Below, in pieces: positions 25,927 to 33,232 of a stretch of DNA of 47,026 nt. Source of the DNA: Candidatus Allofournierella merdigallinarum. Its GTDB lineage: Bacteria; Bacillota; Clostridia; Oscillospirales; Ruminococcaceae. Each line of letters opens with the position of its first letter. Position 1 is the first letter of the stretch. Below the pieces are notes generated by a model. The model had not been told where the DNA came from, made no database searches, and saw only the letters and a program-made list of their open reading frames with translations. Both the position numbers and the translations under genes were made by a program. Location: assembly GCA_019117205.1 (NCBI GenBank), contig DXAC01000069.1, positions 1-47,026 on the forward strand, given 5' to 3'.

Positions 25927-27807
25927 ATGCTTCAAAAAAATGATGTTCTTAACGAGACCTACCTTATTCAGGACGAATTGGGGCGAGGCGGCACAAGCGT
26001 GGTCTTCCTTGCATACCATCTGCGTCTGAAGAAACATGTGGTGGTCAAGCGAATCGAAAGCAGTTTTGTAGGGGCGCTGTCTGCCCGCACTGAAGTGGAT
26101 ATTCTGAAAAATCTCCATCACCTCTATCTGCCGCAAGTGTACGATATCCTGCAATATGGCTGTGAAGTGTACACCATTATGGATTATATCGACGGGCAGG
26201 ATATGGACAGACTGCTGGAGCAAAAGGTATTTATACCAGAAAACCAGCTTCGACGCTGGCTGCACCAGCTCTTGGAGGTTCTGGATTATCTGCACACCCG
26301 CCGCCCACCCATTATTCACAGCGATATAAAGCCTGGCAATATCATTCTCACACCCCAGGGAGATGTGTGTCTGATCGACTTCAATATTTCTCTGGATGGG
26401 ACCCAAAAGGGTAAGATCAGCGGTCTCAGCCCCAATTATGCGGCGCCCGAACAATATTTCCTTGCACATGCAGTATTACAGGGGCAGAAAACCAATGTTC
26501 AGCTCGATATGCGAACTGACCTATACAGTTTGGCAGCGACTTTTTACTCCCTGATCACTGGTCAGCTTCCTGTATCCGACCGCCCCAATCAGCCCCTTGC
26601 GAACCTTGCCTCCGGCCGCTATACTCCCGATTTTCTACATCTGCTGGATCGCGCGATGGCCTGGCAACCTGGCAACCGCTATCCCAGCGCCCGTAAAATG
26701 CTTGTCGCTCTGGAACGGCTGAAACGGCAAGATGCCCGTTATCGGAGTTACGTGGCAATGCAGGCGGCAAGCTGGCTTTGCAGCGCCGCCCTGTTGGCCG
26801 GAGGTATCTTTTGTGGTCTGCGAGGCGTACAAGCCGCCGCCCTTGAGAATTACCGAACCGCTTATGATCAGTTGGTCAGGTCGGTAGAGGCGGGAAACGA
26901 TACGGATATTCTGATACAGGCACAGATCCTTTTAGAGGATGAAACTTCCATTTTGGCCCAACGCCCCTCGGACCATGCAGCGGTACTTCATGCGGTGGGT
27001 GACTGTCTTTACAACGCCGGCGACCATTCTGCTGCCGCTACCTATTATCTGGACGCACTGCGGCAGGCTCCCGACACCGACCCCTTGCGTAGTGTGTATT
27101 GCAGCGATGCTGCCATTGCCCTTTCGTTGGCCGGTGAACTCCAACGCGCACAACAACTGCTACAAGAGTCGCTTTCCATGGGTATCAGCGGGTCGGAACA
27201 ACAGCTTATTCAGGCTGTTATTTACCTGCAGCAGGGCAACGCCGCAGGCTGTATGGAAGCGGTAGAGCAGGTTTTGACCCAGGCAGAGGATGATCTGTGC
27301 GCCCGTGCCTGTCTGCTGGGCGCACAGGCCCAAACGGATCCGGATCAGGAATTGCGGTGGCTCCAACGCGCCTACGAATACGTCCCCTCCCGAGAGACGC
27401 TGCGCCGTCTGGGTGCCGCATATGCAGATCGTGCCGACGCCCTGGCCGGACGGAATGCCGCCGCAGACCTGCTTCATCAGGCTCTGGATTGTTATGAAAC
27501 TCTCTGTAGCTATTCTTATGCCTCCAGGGAGGATCGCATCAATTTGGCAGTGGTACAGCTTTCCCTCGGGCAGGCAGACCAGTGTATCCTCACTCTTCAG
27601 GCCCTCAACGCAGAAAGCCCGGATGATTACGCAGTGGAAATGAACCTTGCGTTTGCTTACGATCAAAAAGGCGACAGTTCAAATGCCGCCATGCACGGAA
27701 GCCGCGCGTTGCGCCTTTGGCGCGAAGCACCTGCTACCGATCGGGAACCTGAATCCAGCGAGGGGATACAAAGTCTGTTGGAATTGCAACGACGTCTGAA
27801 TTTTTAA
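25927..27807 (+). CDS. Second transmembrane serine/threonine kinase with altered catalytic motifs
   Basis: A 626-residue protein. The kinase domain at 12-265 has a good glycine loop (LGRGGTSVVFLA) and Lys41 (VVVKRI). The HRD motif is HSD (IIHSDIKPGNIIL, Asp133) and DFG is DFN (Asp151-Asn153), followed by NYAAPEQ. The catalytic Asp, Lys and metal-binding Asp are kept, so activity is possible, but it is a non-RD kinase without the usual activation arginine. A membrane helix at about 275-298 leads to 320 extracellular residues with several TPR-like helical repeats (AATYYLDALRQAPDTDPL, LLHQALDCYETLC). The ATG at 25,927 has a weak ribosome site (GTGGGA). It could be a constitutively active or a scaffolding kinase working beside the canonical one. 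Confidence 0.92.
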   Translation: MLQKNDVLNETYLIQDELGRGGTSVVFLAYHLRLKKHVVVKRIESSFVGALSARTEVDILKNLHHLYLPQVYDILQYGCEVYTIMDYIDGQDMDRLLEQKVFIPENQLRRWLHQLLEVLDYLHTRRPPIIHSDIKPGNIILTPQGDVCLIDFNISLDGTQKGKISGLSPNYAAPEQYFLAHAVLQGQKTNVQLDMRTDLYSLAATFYSLITGQLPVSDRPNQPLANLASGRYTPDFLHLLDRAMAWQPGNRYPSARKMLVALERLKRQDARYRSYVAMQAASWLCSAALLAGGIFCGLRGVQAAALENYRTAYDQLVRSVEAGNDTDILIQAQILLEDETSILAQRPSDHAAVLHAVGDCLYNAGDHSAAATYYLDALRQAPDTDPLRSVYCSDAAIALSLAGELQRAQQLLQESLSMGISGSEQQLIQAVIYLQQGNAAGCMEAVEQVLTQAEDDLCARACLLGAQAQTDPDQELRWLQRAYEYVPSRETLRRLGAAYADRADALAGRNAAADLLHQALDCYETLCSYSYASREDRINLAVVQLSLGQADQCILTLQALNAESPDDYAVEMNLAFAYDQKGDSSNAAMHGSRALRLWREAPATDREPESSEGIQSLLELQRRLNF

Positions 27808-27815
27808 GGAGGCAA

Positions 27816-27935
27816 ATGATGTCTTCCATCGAATGGTATATACTGTCAGGCATTTTTTCTTCCCTGGGGCTGGGCATTTTGATTATCAGCCAGATCATAC
27901 TTTTTCGCTGGCTGAACCGGTTCAAAAAGGAGTGA
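27816..27935 (+). CDS. 39-residue single-pass membrane peptide
   Basis: A short open frame starting ATG ATG with AAGGAGG four to five bases upstream, 8 bases after the kinase stop, and ending 4 bases before the next start. The product has a single hydrophobic helix (about residues 8-30) and a basic end RWLNRFKKE, typical of a small inner-membrane subunit with the C-terminus inside. Operon position and the excellent ribosome site argue that it is real. No family is recognised. Confidence 0.7.
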   Translation: MMSSIEWYILSGIFSSLGLGILIISQIILFRWLNRFKKE

Positions 27936-27939
27936 CCAG

Positions 27940-28221
27940 ATGAAATGTGCAAACTGCCGCTGCGAAATCGGCAATCTTACGACCTGCCCTTATTGCGGAA
28001 AGATGAATTACCAGCGTCCTGCTCAGCCGCAGCCCGCAAGGATAGATCATGGTTATAGCGGAGCGGCTCCCACATCGCGCACACTCTATCACGCGCCCAA
28101 ACGTCGTCATACTGGCGAGCAACACTGCCGTTCCACTGCCATGTGGACATTTTTAAACACTGTATTGCTTATCGGAATATTTTTGTTGAATTTATTACAG
28201 CTTTTTGCACTGTTACTGTGA
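27940..28221 (+). CDS. Zinc-ribbon protein with C-terminal membrane helix
   Basis: A 93-residue protein. Residues 1-20 form a zinc ribbon (CANCRCEIGNLTTCPYCG; CxxC pairs at 3/6 and 15/18). A polar linker (20-68) follows, and a C-terminal membrane helix (about 70-92, WTFLNTVLLIGIFLLNLLQLFALLL) anchors it with the ribbon in the cytoplasm. The ribosome site AAAAGGAG overlaps the end of the upstream membrane peptide gene. The family is not named, but such tail-anchored zinc ribbons are common in Bacillota. In this operon it probably works at the membrane with the kinases or the secretion machine. Confidence 0.75.
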   Translation: MKCANCRCEIGNLTTCPYCGKMNYQRPAQPQPARIDHGYSGAAPTSRTLYHAPKRRHTGEQHCRSTAMWTFLNTVLLIGIFLLNLLQLFALLL

Positions 28222-28234
28222 GGGGGGATCACTT

Positions 28235-29746
28235 GTGACAAAAACAAAAAAACTCCTTCTTGCCGCCACGCTCATTATCTGCGTGTTAATGGTCGCTGCG
28301 GCTGTCGGAGCTGCTGTGTACCATCGGAACAGTAGTAGCTATATCGTACAGCTATCTCGCGGGGAAAAGTACCTGGATGCCGGCGACTATGAAAACGCGA
28401 TCTTGTGTTATCGCAGAGCAGTGGACGCCGCACCGGAACAGGCCGACGGCTACATTGGCCTTGCCCAAGTATACATGGCGCAAAACAAATCAGCTCTAGC
28501 CCAGCAGGTGCTGGTAACTGCATTAGAAAAGACCGGCAGCGCCCGAATACAATTCATGATACAAAGCGAATTTGATACCAGTACGACCCCTTCGCCGTTC
28601 TCCTCTTCCACTGTTGCACCCGCGGACGGCAAGTTGTCACTGAACACCCAGTTGCTCCAACTTATTGCCACCGGGACCTATGACGATTATCGGCGCGAAC
28701 AGCAGTTTTCTGATGAACATAACAGTGAAAGCCGCTATCAAGTGGAACTGGCGGATCTGGGCGTAATCCTTTCGTTTTCCAATTCGCCTGAAACTCCCCG
28801 TATGATCGACCCCAATACTGGCCGTCCATACAGCAACCGTTCTCCCTCTTCTGTGACCATGCGGGATCTGAGCGTTCTGTTCGGTGGACGTCAAACTGTT
28901 CATTTTGAAGAACTCTCATCCTTGGGTCTGCAAAACCTGGAACTGGAGGAAAGCGAAAACCTTGGTTGGTGCATTTCGTTTTCTTTCCAGGGCTGTCAAG
29001 CGGTGATCCAAAGCGATTCCGAGGGCACAATCATCAGCTCCGCTTGGAACGAGTTCATTCCTTTTGTTCAAGAAACGTCCGAGGATCAGCAGCCTAATCT
29101 TACCGGCTCGGTGATCAATGCACAAACCGGCGCTGTCGTATCCGGGGCAAAACTGGAATTTCGGGGCCCAGGCGGTACTGATGTAACAGTGGAGTCCACT
29201 TCCAATGGCAGTTACAGCGCCGTACTGGAGCCCGGCGTCTATCGCGTCACCATCCAGTGTCCTGGTTTCACGGAGGAAACGGTTGAGGTCGTGGTAAATC
29301 AGTCCTCTACCATACAGAATCTAACGATTTCTCCCCTCTTGCAAGCAAACGAGATTCGTTTTGTCCTCACCTGGAACTCCTCTCCCAGAGACTTGGACAG
29401 CCATTTACGGGGCACGTCTTCCAGCGGTCAGCATATTCAGGTCAATTACACAGCAAAAAAGGCTTACGGACAAAATGGGGAGATATTGGCCGAATTAGAT
29501 GTGGATGACACCGACGGATACGGGCCGGAAACCGTGACTCTTTACGACGCAGGCGGTAGCTATGAATACGTTGTAAAGGACTTTCAGTCCACCGGCACCA
29601 TGGGGAGCCAGGGTGCAACGGTGAAGATCTATGTGGGGAGCAATGCTCCCATCGTGGTCGATGTCCCTCAGGAGCAGATGAATGAGTGGTATGTTTGCCG
29701 AATCGTAAACGGTGAAGTGGAAGTAGTAAACATTGCCATTGGTTGA
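28235..29746 (+). CDS. Membrane-anchored TPR / carboxypeptidase-regulatory-like / YfaP-like protein
   Basis: A 503-residue product. GTG 28,235 is chosen because GAGGGGGG sits 7 bases ahead; longer in-frame extensions overlap the previous gene. One N-terminal membrane helix (about 7-30) is followed by TPR-like helices (YLDAGDYENAILCYRRAVDAAPEQADGYIGLA, about 45-105) and a Ser/Thr-rich linker. A beta domain comes next, then a carboxypeptidase regulatory-like fold (about 290-355: LTGSVINAQTGAVVSGAKLEF, GVYRVTIQCPGF) and a C-terminal YfaP/DUF2135-like domain (about 370-495: FVLTWNSSPRDLDSHLRG, YGPETVTLYDAGG). It is therefore exported but tethered, and may contact the cell wall or the giant Ig-like protein. 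It ends the operon before a strong terminator. Domain names are from remembered motifs. Confidence 0.85.
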   Translation: MTKTKKLLLAATLIICVLMVAAAVGAAVYHRNSSSYIVQLSRGEKYLDAGDYENAILCYRRAVDAAPEQADGYIGLAQVYMAQNKSALAQQVLVTALEKTGSARIQFMIQSEFDTSTTPSPFSSSTVAPADGKLSLNTQLLQLIATGTYDDYRREQQFSDEHNSESRYQVELADLGVILSFSNSPETPRMIDPNTGRPYSNRSPSSVTMRDLSVLFGGRQTVHFEELSSLGLQNLELEESENLGWCISFSFQGCQAVIQSDSEGTIISSAWNEFIPFVQETSEDQQPNLTGSVINAQTGAVVSGAKLEFRGPGGTDVTVESTSNGSYSAVLEPGVYRVTIQCPGFTEETVEVVVNQSSTIQNLTISPLLQANEIRFVLTWNSSPRDLDSHLRGTSSSGQHIQVNYTAKKAYGQNGEILAELDVDDTDGYGPETVTLYDAGGSYEYVVKDFQSTGTMGSQGATVKIYVGSNAPIVVDVPQEQMNEWYVCRIVNGEVEVVNIAIG

Positions 29747-29787
29747 CATACACAGTGTTCCCTCGGTTAACCCGGGGGACGCTCATC

Positions 29788-29839
29788 ACACACAACGGGC
29801 CCCAGCTGCGCTGGGGCCCGTTGTGTGTTTTCATCTTTT
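29788..29839 (+). terminator. Strong terminator closing the rightward T7SS operon
   Basis: A perfect 19-bp stem (29,788-29,806 with 29,810-29,828) and a 3-nt loop are followed by TTTTCATCTTTT. It stands between the convergent T7SS operon and the MATE gene, and the change in base composition occurs here. The minus strand lacks a T run, so action on the MATE transcript is less certain. Confidence 0.9.
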
Positions 29840-31174
29840 CTTCTCACGCGTCGGCGCACCGCCGCGGCAGGCGCAGAGGAAAGCGCCCGCCACGGCGGCG
29901 GCCAGCAGCTCGGCGGCCACGGTGGCCGCCCAGACGCCGTCCAGCTGCCAGACAAGGGGCAGCAGCAGCACCGCCGCCACCTGGAACAGCAGAGTGCGGG
30001 CAAAGGAGATCGCCGCCGACACCGCGCCGTTGTTCAGGGCGGTGAAATACGCCGAACCGAAGATGGCAAAGCCGGTAAACAGAAAGGAAAAGGCGAAGAT
30101 GCGAAAGGCCCGCTGCGTCATCGCCAGCAGCTCCGGGTCGTAGCCCACGAACAGGTGGGACAGCGGCCGGGCCAGCCCCTGCGCCGCCAGGAACATCGCC
30201 AGCGCGGTCGCCGCCACCAGCGCCAGGCTGCGGCGCAGGATGCCCTGCACCTCCGGGCCGTTGCGGGCTCCGTAGTGGTAGCTGACCGCCGGCGCCACCC
30301 CCACCGAATACCCCAAAAACACCGCCTGGAAGATCATGCTCATGTACATCAGCACCCCGTAGGCGGCAATGCCGTTCTCCCCCGCGTAGCGGAGCAACTG
30401 GATGTTGTACAGCATACTCACCAGCGGGATGGAGATGTTGCTCATCAACTCCGACGAGCCGTTGGCGCACACCTTTGCCAGCGGCCGCGCCTGCCACCGG
30501 GCGGCGCACAGCCGGAGCAGGCTTTTGTTTGGGCGGGCGAAATAGACCAGCGGCGCAATGCCGCCCACACACTGGCTCAGGGCGGTGGCCGCCGCCGCGC
30601 CCGCCAGCCCCCAGGGCAGCACCGCCACGAACAGCGCGTCCAGCACCATGTTGGCCAGCCCTGCGGCCACCGTGACATACAGCCCCAGGGTGGGTTTGCC
30701 GGCGGTGGCAAAGAGGCATTGGAACTCGAATTGCAGGATGTAGGCGGGGGTGGCCAGCAGCAGGATATACCCATAGAGCAGGCTGTTTTCCAGCAGCGCC
30801 CCCTGTGCCCCCAGCGCCACCGCCAGCGGACGCAGCAGCACCAGCCCCAGCAGGGTGAGCGCCGCGCCGCATATCAGCGAAAGGTACACCACCATGGAGA
30901 AAAGCCGGTTCGCCCGCACCGGGTCCCCCTCCCCCAGCGTTCTGGCGATCAGCGCGCTGCCGCCGGCGCCGAACATAAAGCCCACGGCCCCCAGCACCAT
31001 GAGCACCGGCAGGATGAAGTTCACCGCCGCAAAGGCGCTTTTGCCCACAAAATTGGAGACGAAAAAGCCGTCCACCACCCCGTAGACCGAGGTGAAGATC
31101 AGCATCACCACCGAGGGCACCGTGAGTTTCAGCAGCTTTTTACAGGTGAAATGGTCGGAAAAACGGATCGGCAT
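29831..31174 (-). CDS. MATE-family multidrug efflux transporter
   Basis: A 447-residue polytopic membrane protein with about 12 hydrophobic segments. Family features include an N-terminal VPSVVMLIFTSVYGVVDGFFVSNFVG region and the matching second half (FQAVFLGYSVGVAPAVSYHYGARN). It should export cationic drugs or metabolites using a Na+ or H+ gradient. ATG 31,174 is preceded by AAAGGAG; an in-frame upstream start overlaps the regulator. The gene follows the MarR gene by 11 bases, so the two form one operon induced when MarR is released. Confidence 0.93.
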   Translation of the reverse strand: MPIRFSDHFTCKKLLKLTVPSVVMLIFTSVYGVVDGFFVSNFVGKSAFAAVNFILPVLMVLGAVGFMFGAGGSALIARTLGEGDPVRANRLFSMVVYLSLICGAALTLLGLVLLRPLAVALGAQGALLENSLLYGYILLLATPAYILQFEFQCLFATAGKPTLGLYVTVAAGLANMVLDALFVAVLPWGLAGAAAATALSQCVGGIAPLVYFARPNKSLLRLCAARWQARPLAKVCANGSSELMSNISIPLVSMLYNIQLLRYAGENGIAAYGVLMYMSMIFQAVFLGYSVGVAPAVSYHYGARNGPEVQGILRRSLALVAATALAMFLAAQGLARPLSHLFVGYDPELLAMTQRAFRIFAFSFLFTGFAIFGSAYFTALNNGAVSAAISFARTLLFQVAAVLLLPLVWQLDGVWAATVAAELLAAAVAGAFLCACRGGAPTREKKR

Positions 31175-31185
31175 ACAGGCTCCTT

Positions 31186-31623
31186 TCAGAGTTGTGCTGC
31201 CCGCTTTCTGAACCCGTTTAAAAACTGTTCTGTGAGGCGCAGGTACTCTTTTACCTCCTCGTCGGACCAGCACGCGAAAATGTCGTTTTCAATGTTCAGG
31301 ATCCGCACGGCCGTTTTTTCGGCCAGGGCCTTGCCCGCCTCGGTGAGATGGGCGGTTTTTTCTTTTCCCCCAACGCTTTCCAGATAAAGCGCCCCTTGGG
31401 CCTCCATCTTGCGGAGCGCCGAGTTCATGGTCTGCTTGGCAAGCCCCGAATGGCGGCGGATGGTCCCCAGCGCGCACCCGTCCCCACTGTCGCAGATGGC
31501 GTACAGGATCCGCATGGCGCTGTCGGAAAGGCCCAGCCGCAGGCTGGCCTCATGGTAGGCAGCCTCGGTCTCGCCCAGGAGGTAGTTGAATCGTTTGAGA
31601 TCTTTTCCGGTGGTATCTTTCAT
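31186..31623 (-). CDS. MarR-family transcriptional regulator
   Basis: A 145-residue winged-helix protein with the MarR layout: helical N-terminus, HTH (CALGTIRRHSGLAKQTMNSALRKMEAQG, about 51-78), wing (ALYLESVGGKEKTAHLTEAG) and a C-terminal dimerisation helix. It is the first gene of the marR-MATE operon, and the promoter carries paired palindromes. It probably represses itself and the exporter until a ligand binds. Confidence 0.93.
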   Translation of the reverse strand: MKDTTGKDLKRFNYLLGETEAAYHEASLRLGLSDSAMRILYAICDSGDGCALGTIRRHSGLAKQTMNSALRKMEAQGALYLESVGGKEKTAHLTEAGKALAEKTAVRILNIENDIFACWSDEEVKEYLRLTEQFLNGFRKRAAQL

Positions 31624-31637
31624 TATCTACGCTCCTT

Positions 31638-31688
31638 TTGGTACGATTTCGTACTTAAAATTATAGTCCGATATCGTACCAATGTCAA
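31638..31688 (-). promoter_or_regulatory. marR-MATE promoter with two overlapping operator palindromes
   Basis: On the minus strand a perfect -35 TTGACA (31,688-31,683) and perfect -10 TATAAT (31,665-31,660) are 17 bp apart. Operator 1, a perfect GTACGA-TT-TCGTAC palindrome (31,641-31,654), lies just downstream of the -10. Operator 2, a near palindrome GTCCGATATCGTAC (31,666-31,679), fills the spacer. Bound MarR would block polymerase. Confidence 0.85.
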
Positions 31689-31789
31689 GCCGGGCTTTTT
31701 TCCGCAAAACGGAAATTTTCCCATGTCGCGGGGAATACTACCCTTGGGCGCGGCCCGCGCCCGGAACACAAGGAAAGGAAGTCACCGAT

Positions 31790-32050
31790 ATGAACCACGC
31801 TTTATACGACCCGGACCACCACGAAGACCAGAACGCCGTGACCGAGGTGGGCGTGCCCGACCCCCACCAGCCCGCCAGCCGCCCGCCCCGGGCCGGCCAG
31901 CTCACCGGCGAGACCGACGCCCTGTACGAGGGGCTGGGGCTGGGCGCTTATTTCCCCTCGGTGTTCGGCGAGACGGTGCAGGACAGCCAGGCCGTACAGC
32001 CCTCTTCAGACCAGCAGGGCTGCGGCAGCGGGCCGGAACCGGTGGAGTAA
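31790..32050 (+). CDS. Small acidic hypothetical protein
   Basis: An 86-residue protein rich in Asp, Glu, Pro and Gln, with no Lys, no signal peptide and no membrane segment (MNHALYDPDHHEDQN, LGAYFPSVFGETVQDSQ). It is probably largely disordered. ATG 31,790 has AAGGAAG upstream, and a hairpin follows the stop, which supports a real gene. No family is recognised. Confidence 0.5.
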   Translation: MNHALYDPDHHEDQNAVTEVGVPDPHQPASRPPRAGQLTGETDALYEGLGLGAYFPSVFGETVQDSQAVQPSSDQQGCGSGPEPVE

Positions 32051-32055
32051 ACAGA

Positions 32056-32094
32056 CGGGACGTTCCCCCGCCGGGAGCGTCCCGCAAAATTTTT
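32056..32094 (+). terminator. Hairpin terminator after the small acidic gene
   Basis: CGGGACG and CGTCCCG arms with inner TCCC/GGGA pairing (32,056-32,084) are followed by CAAAATTTTT. The T run is slightly displaced, so termination is likely but not certain. Confidence 0.55.
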
Positions 32095-32112
32095 CGCACG
32101 ATGCAAAAAAGG

Positions 32113-32140
32113 TTGATTTTATCCTCCAGTCTGGTATAAT
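32113..32140 (+). promoter_or_regulatory. ridA promoter
   Basis: TTGATT (32,113-32,118), 16-bp spacer, TATAAT (32,135-32,140) with an extended TGG before the -10. The ridA start codon is 75 bp downstream. Confidence 0.7.
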
Positions 32141-32215
32141 GGAGATATCAAAAGGCTTCCGTGTTTTGTGAAGAAGCCTTGGATCGTTTCCAACGTACTA
32201 AGGAGGTTTTCTGTT

Positions 32216-32584
32216 ATGAAAGTCATTGCCACCAACAACGCGCCCGGCGCCATCGGCCCCTATTCCCAGGGTTTTGAGGTGAACGGTCTGGTGTTCACCA
32301 GCGGCCAGATCCCCGTGGACCCCGCCACCGGCAACATCCCCGAGGGCATCGCCGCCCAGGCGGAGTGGAGCTGCAAGAACGTGGGCGCCATCCTGGAGGC
32401 CGCCGGCGTGGGCTTTGAGAATGTGATCAAGACCACCTGCTTTTTGGCCGACATGGGCGACTTCGCCGCTTTCAACGAGGTGTACGCCAAGTACTTCACC
32501 TCCAAGCCCGCCCGCAGCTGCGTGGCCGTGAAAGCCCTGCCCAAGGGCGTGCTGTGCGAGATCGAGGCCATTGCCGAGAAGTAA
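32216..32584 (+). CDS. ridA: RidA-family reactive intermediate deaminase
   Basis: A 122-residue protein covering the whole RidA/YjgF family: IGPYSQGF, VFTSGQIPVDPATG, VIKTTCFLADMGDFAAFNEVY, PARSCVAVKALPKG and CEIEAIA, including the conserved Arg and Glu of the active site. It hydrolyses reactive enamine/imine products of PLP enzymes such as threonine dehydratase. ATG 32,216 has a perfect AAGGAGG; the upstream in-frame ATG at 32,168 does not. It is a single-gene unit with its own promoter and terminator. Confidence 0.95.
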   Translation: MKVIATNNAPGAIGPYSQGFEVNGLVFTSGQIPVDPATGNIPEGIAAQAEWSCKNVGAILEAAGVGFENVIKTTCFLADMGDFAAFNEVYAKYFTSKPARSCVAVKALPKGVLCEIEAIAEK

Positions 32585-32600
32585 GCACCCCGGGCCCGAG

Positions 32601-32657
32601 CAAAACAAAAACCGCCTGCTGACCAGCCTTGCTGCTCAGTAAGCGGTTTTTTTGTTT
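32601..32657. terminator. Bidirectional terminator between ridA and the fur-like gene
   Basis: AAACCGCCTGCTGA pairs with TCAGTAAGCGGTTT with a few mismatches. Seven T follow on the plus strand (32,647-32,653), and TTTTGTTTTG follows on the minus strand, so both convergent genes can end here. Confidence 0.8.
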
Positions 32658-32670
32658 GTCCCTTTCGGCT

Positions 32671-33054
32671 TTAAGAGCCCTGGGCCTCGCGGCAGGCGCT
32701 GCACACGCCGTACAGGGTCAGGGTGTAGCCGGTGACGGCCAGCTCCGGCCGGTCGGCCAACATCTTGTCCAGCGGGGTCTTATCCAGCCGGACGTCCTCC
32801 ACCCTGCCGCAGCAGGTGCAGTACATGTGGTCGTGCTCTTCCAGCGTGCGGTCAAACCGATCTGCCTGGCCGGGAATGGTCACCCGGCGCACGCGCCCGG
32901 CCTCCACCAGGCCGTTCAGGTTCCGGTAGACAGTGCCCAGACTCAGACCCGGGCAGTTGCCCCGCACCGCGGTGTAGATCTCATCGGCGGTGGGGTGGTC
33001 GCACCGGCTTTGTACCTGACGGAGCACCAATTCTCGCTGACGGGAATAACGCAT
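32671..33054 (-). CDS. Fur-family metalloregulator, PerR-like
   Basis: A 127-residue regulator: winged helix with HPTADEIY and LSLGTVYRNLNGL (about 20-50), then the metal-binding half with RFDRTLEEHDHMYC and two CxxC structural zinc pairs (CTCC, CSAC). Asp rather than Glu in RFD, together with the HPTADEIY histidine and HDH, is the ligand pattern of peroxide sensor PerR more than of iron sensor Fur. It should repress oxidative-stress genes until its metal site is oxidised. No target operon is adjacent. The PerR subtype is an inference from motifs. Confidence 0.9.
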   Translation of the reverse strand: MRYSRQRELVLRQVQSRCDHPTADEIYTAVRGNCPGLSLGTVYRNLNGLVEAGRVRRVTIPGQADRFDRTLEEHDHMYCTCCGRVEDVRLDKTPLDKMLADRPELAVTGYTLTLYGVCSACREAQGS

Positions 33055-33119
33055 CTTGGTTTGGCCTCCTTTCCTCTTCCATATGGCCTTGGATGCTTCT
33101 CTGCGTTTTTATGGGTTTA

Positions 33120-33148
33120 ATAGTAACTGTTTTCACATATTTTGTCAA
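33120..33148 (-). promoter_or_regulatory. Promoter of the PerR-like gene
   Basis: On the minus strand TTGACA (33,148-33,143), 17-bp spacer, TACTAT (33,125-33,120), about 65 bp ahead of the start codon. AT-rich flanks could hold an autoregulatory box, but I could not define one. Confidence 0.6.
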
Positions 33149-33232
33149 CCCCTGTTTTGCGGCGAAGCAAATCGGCCCCGCGCCGGGTGCGAGCGGCACG
33201 AAAAGAGGCGAAACAGCGCGCGGCGGGGCTGT

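Noticed and set aside
29825-31387. 520-codon plus-strand open frame opposite the MATE gene
   Set aside because: An Arg/Gln/His-rich shadow of a GC-rich gene, with no domain and no ribosome site.
33150-33232. rarA terminator
   Set aside because: GC-rich segments can pair, but there is no clear T run on the minus strand, so the evidence is too weak to list.
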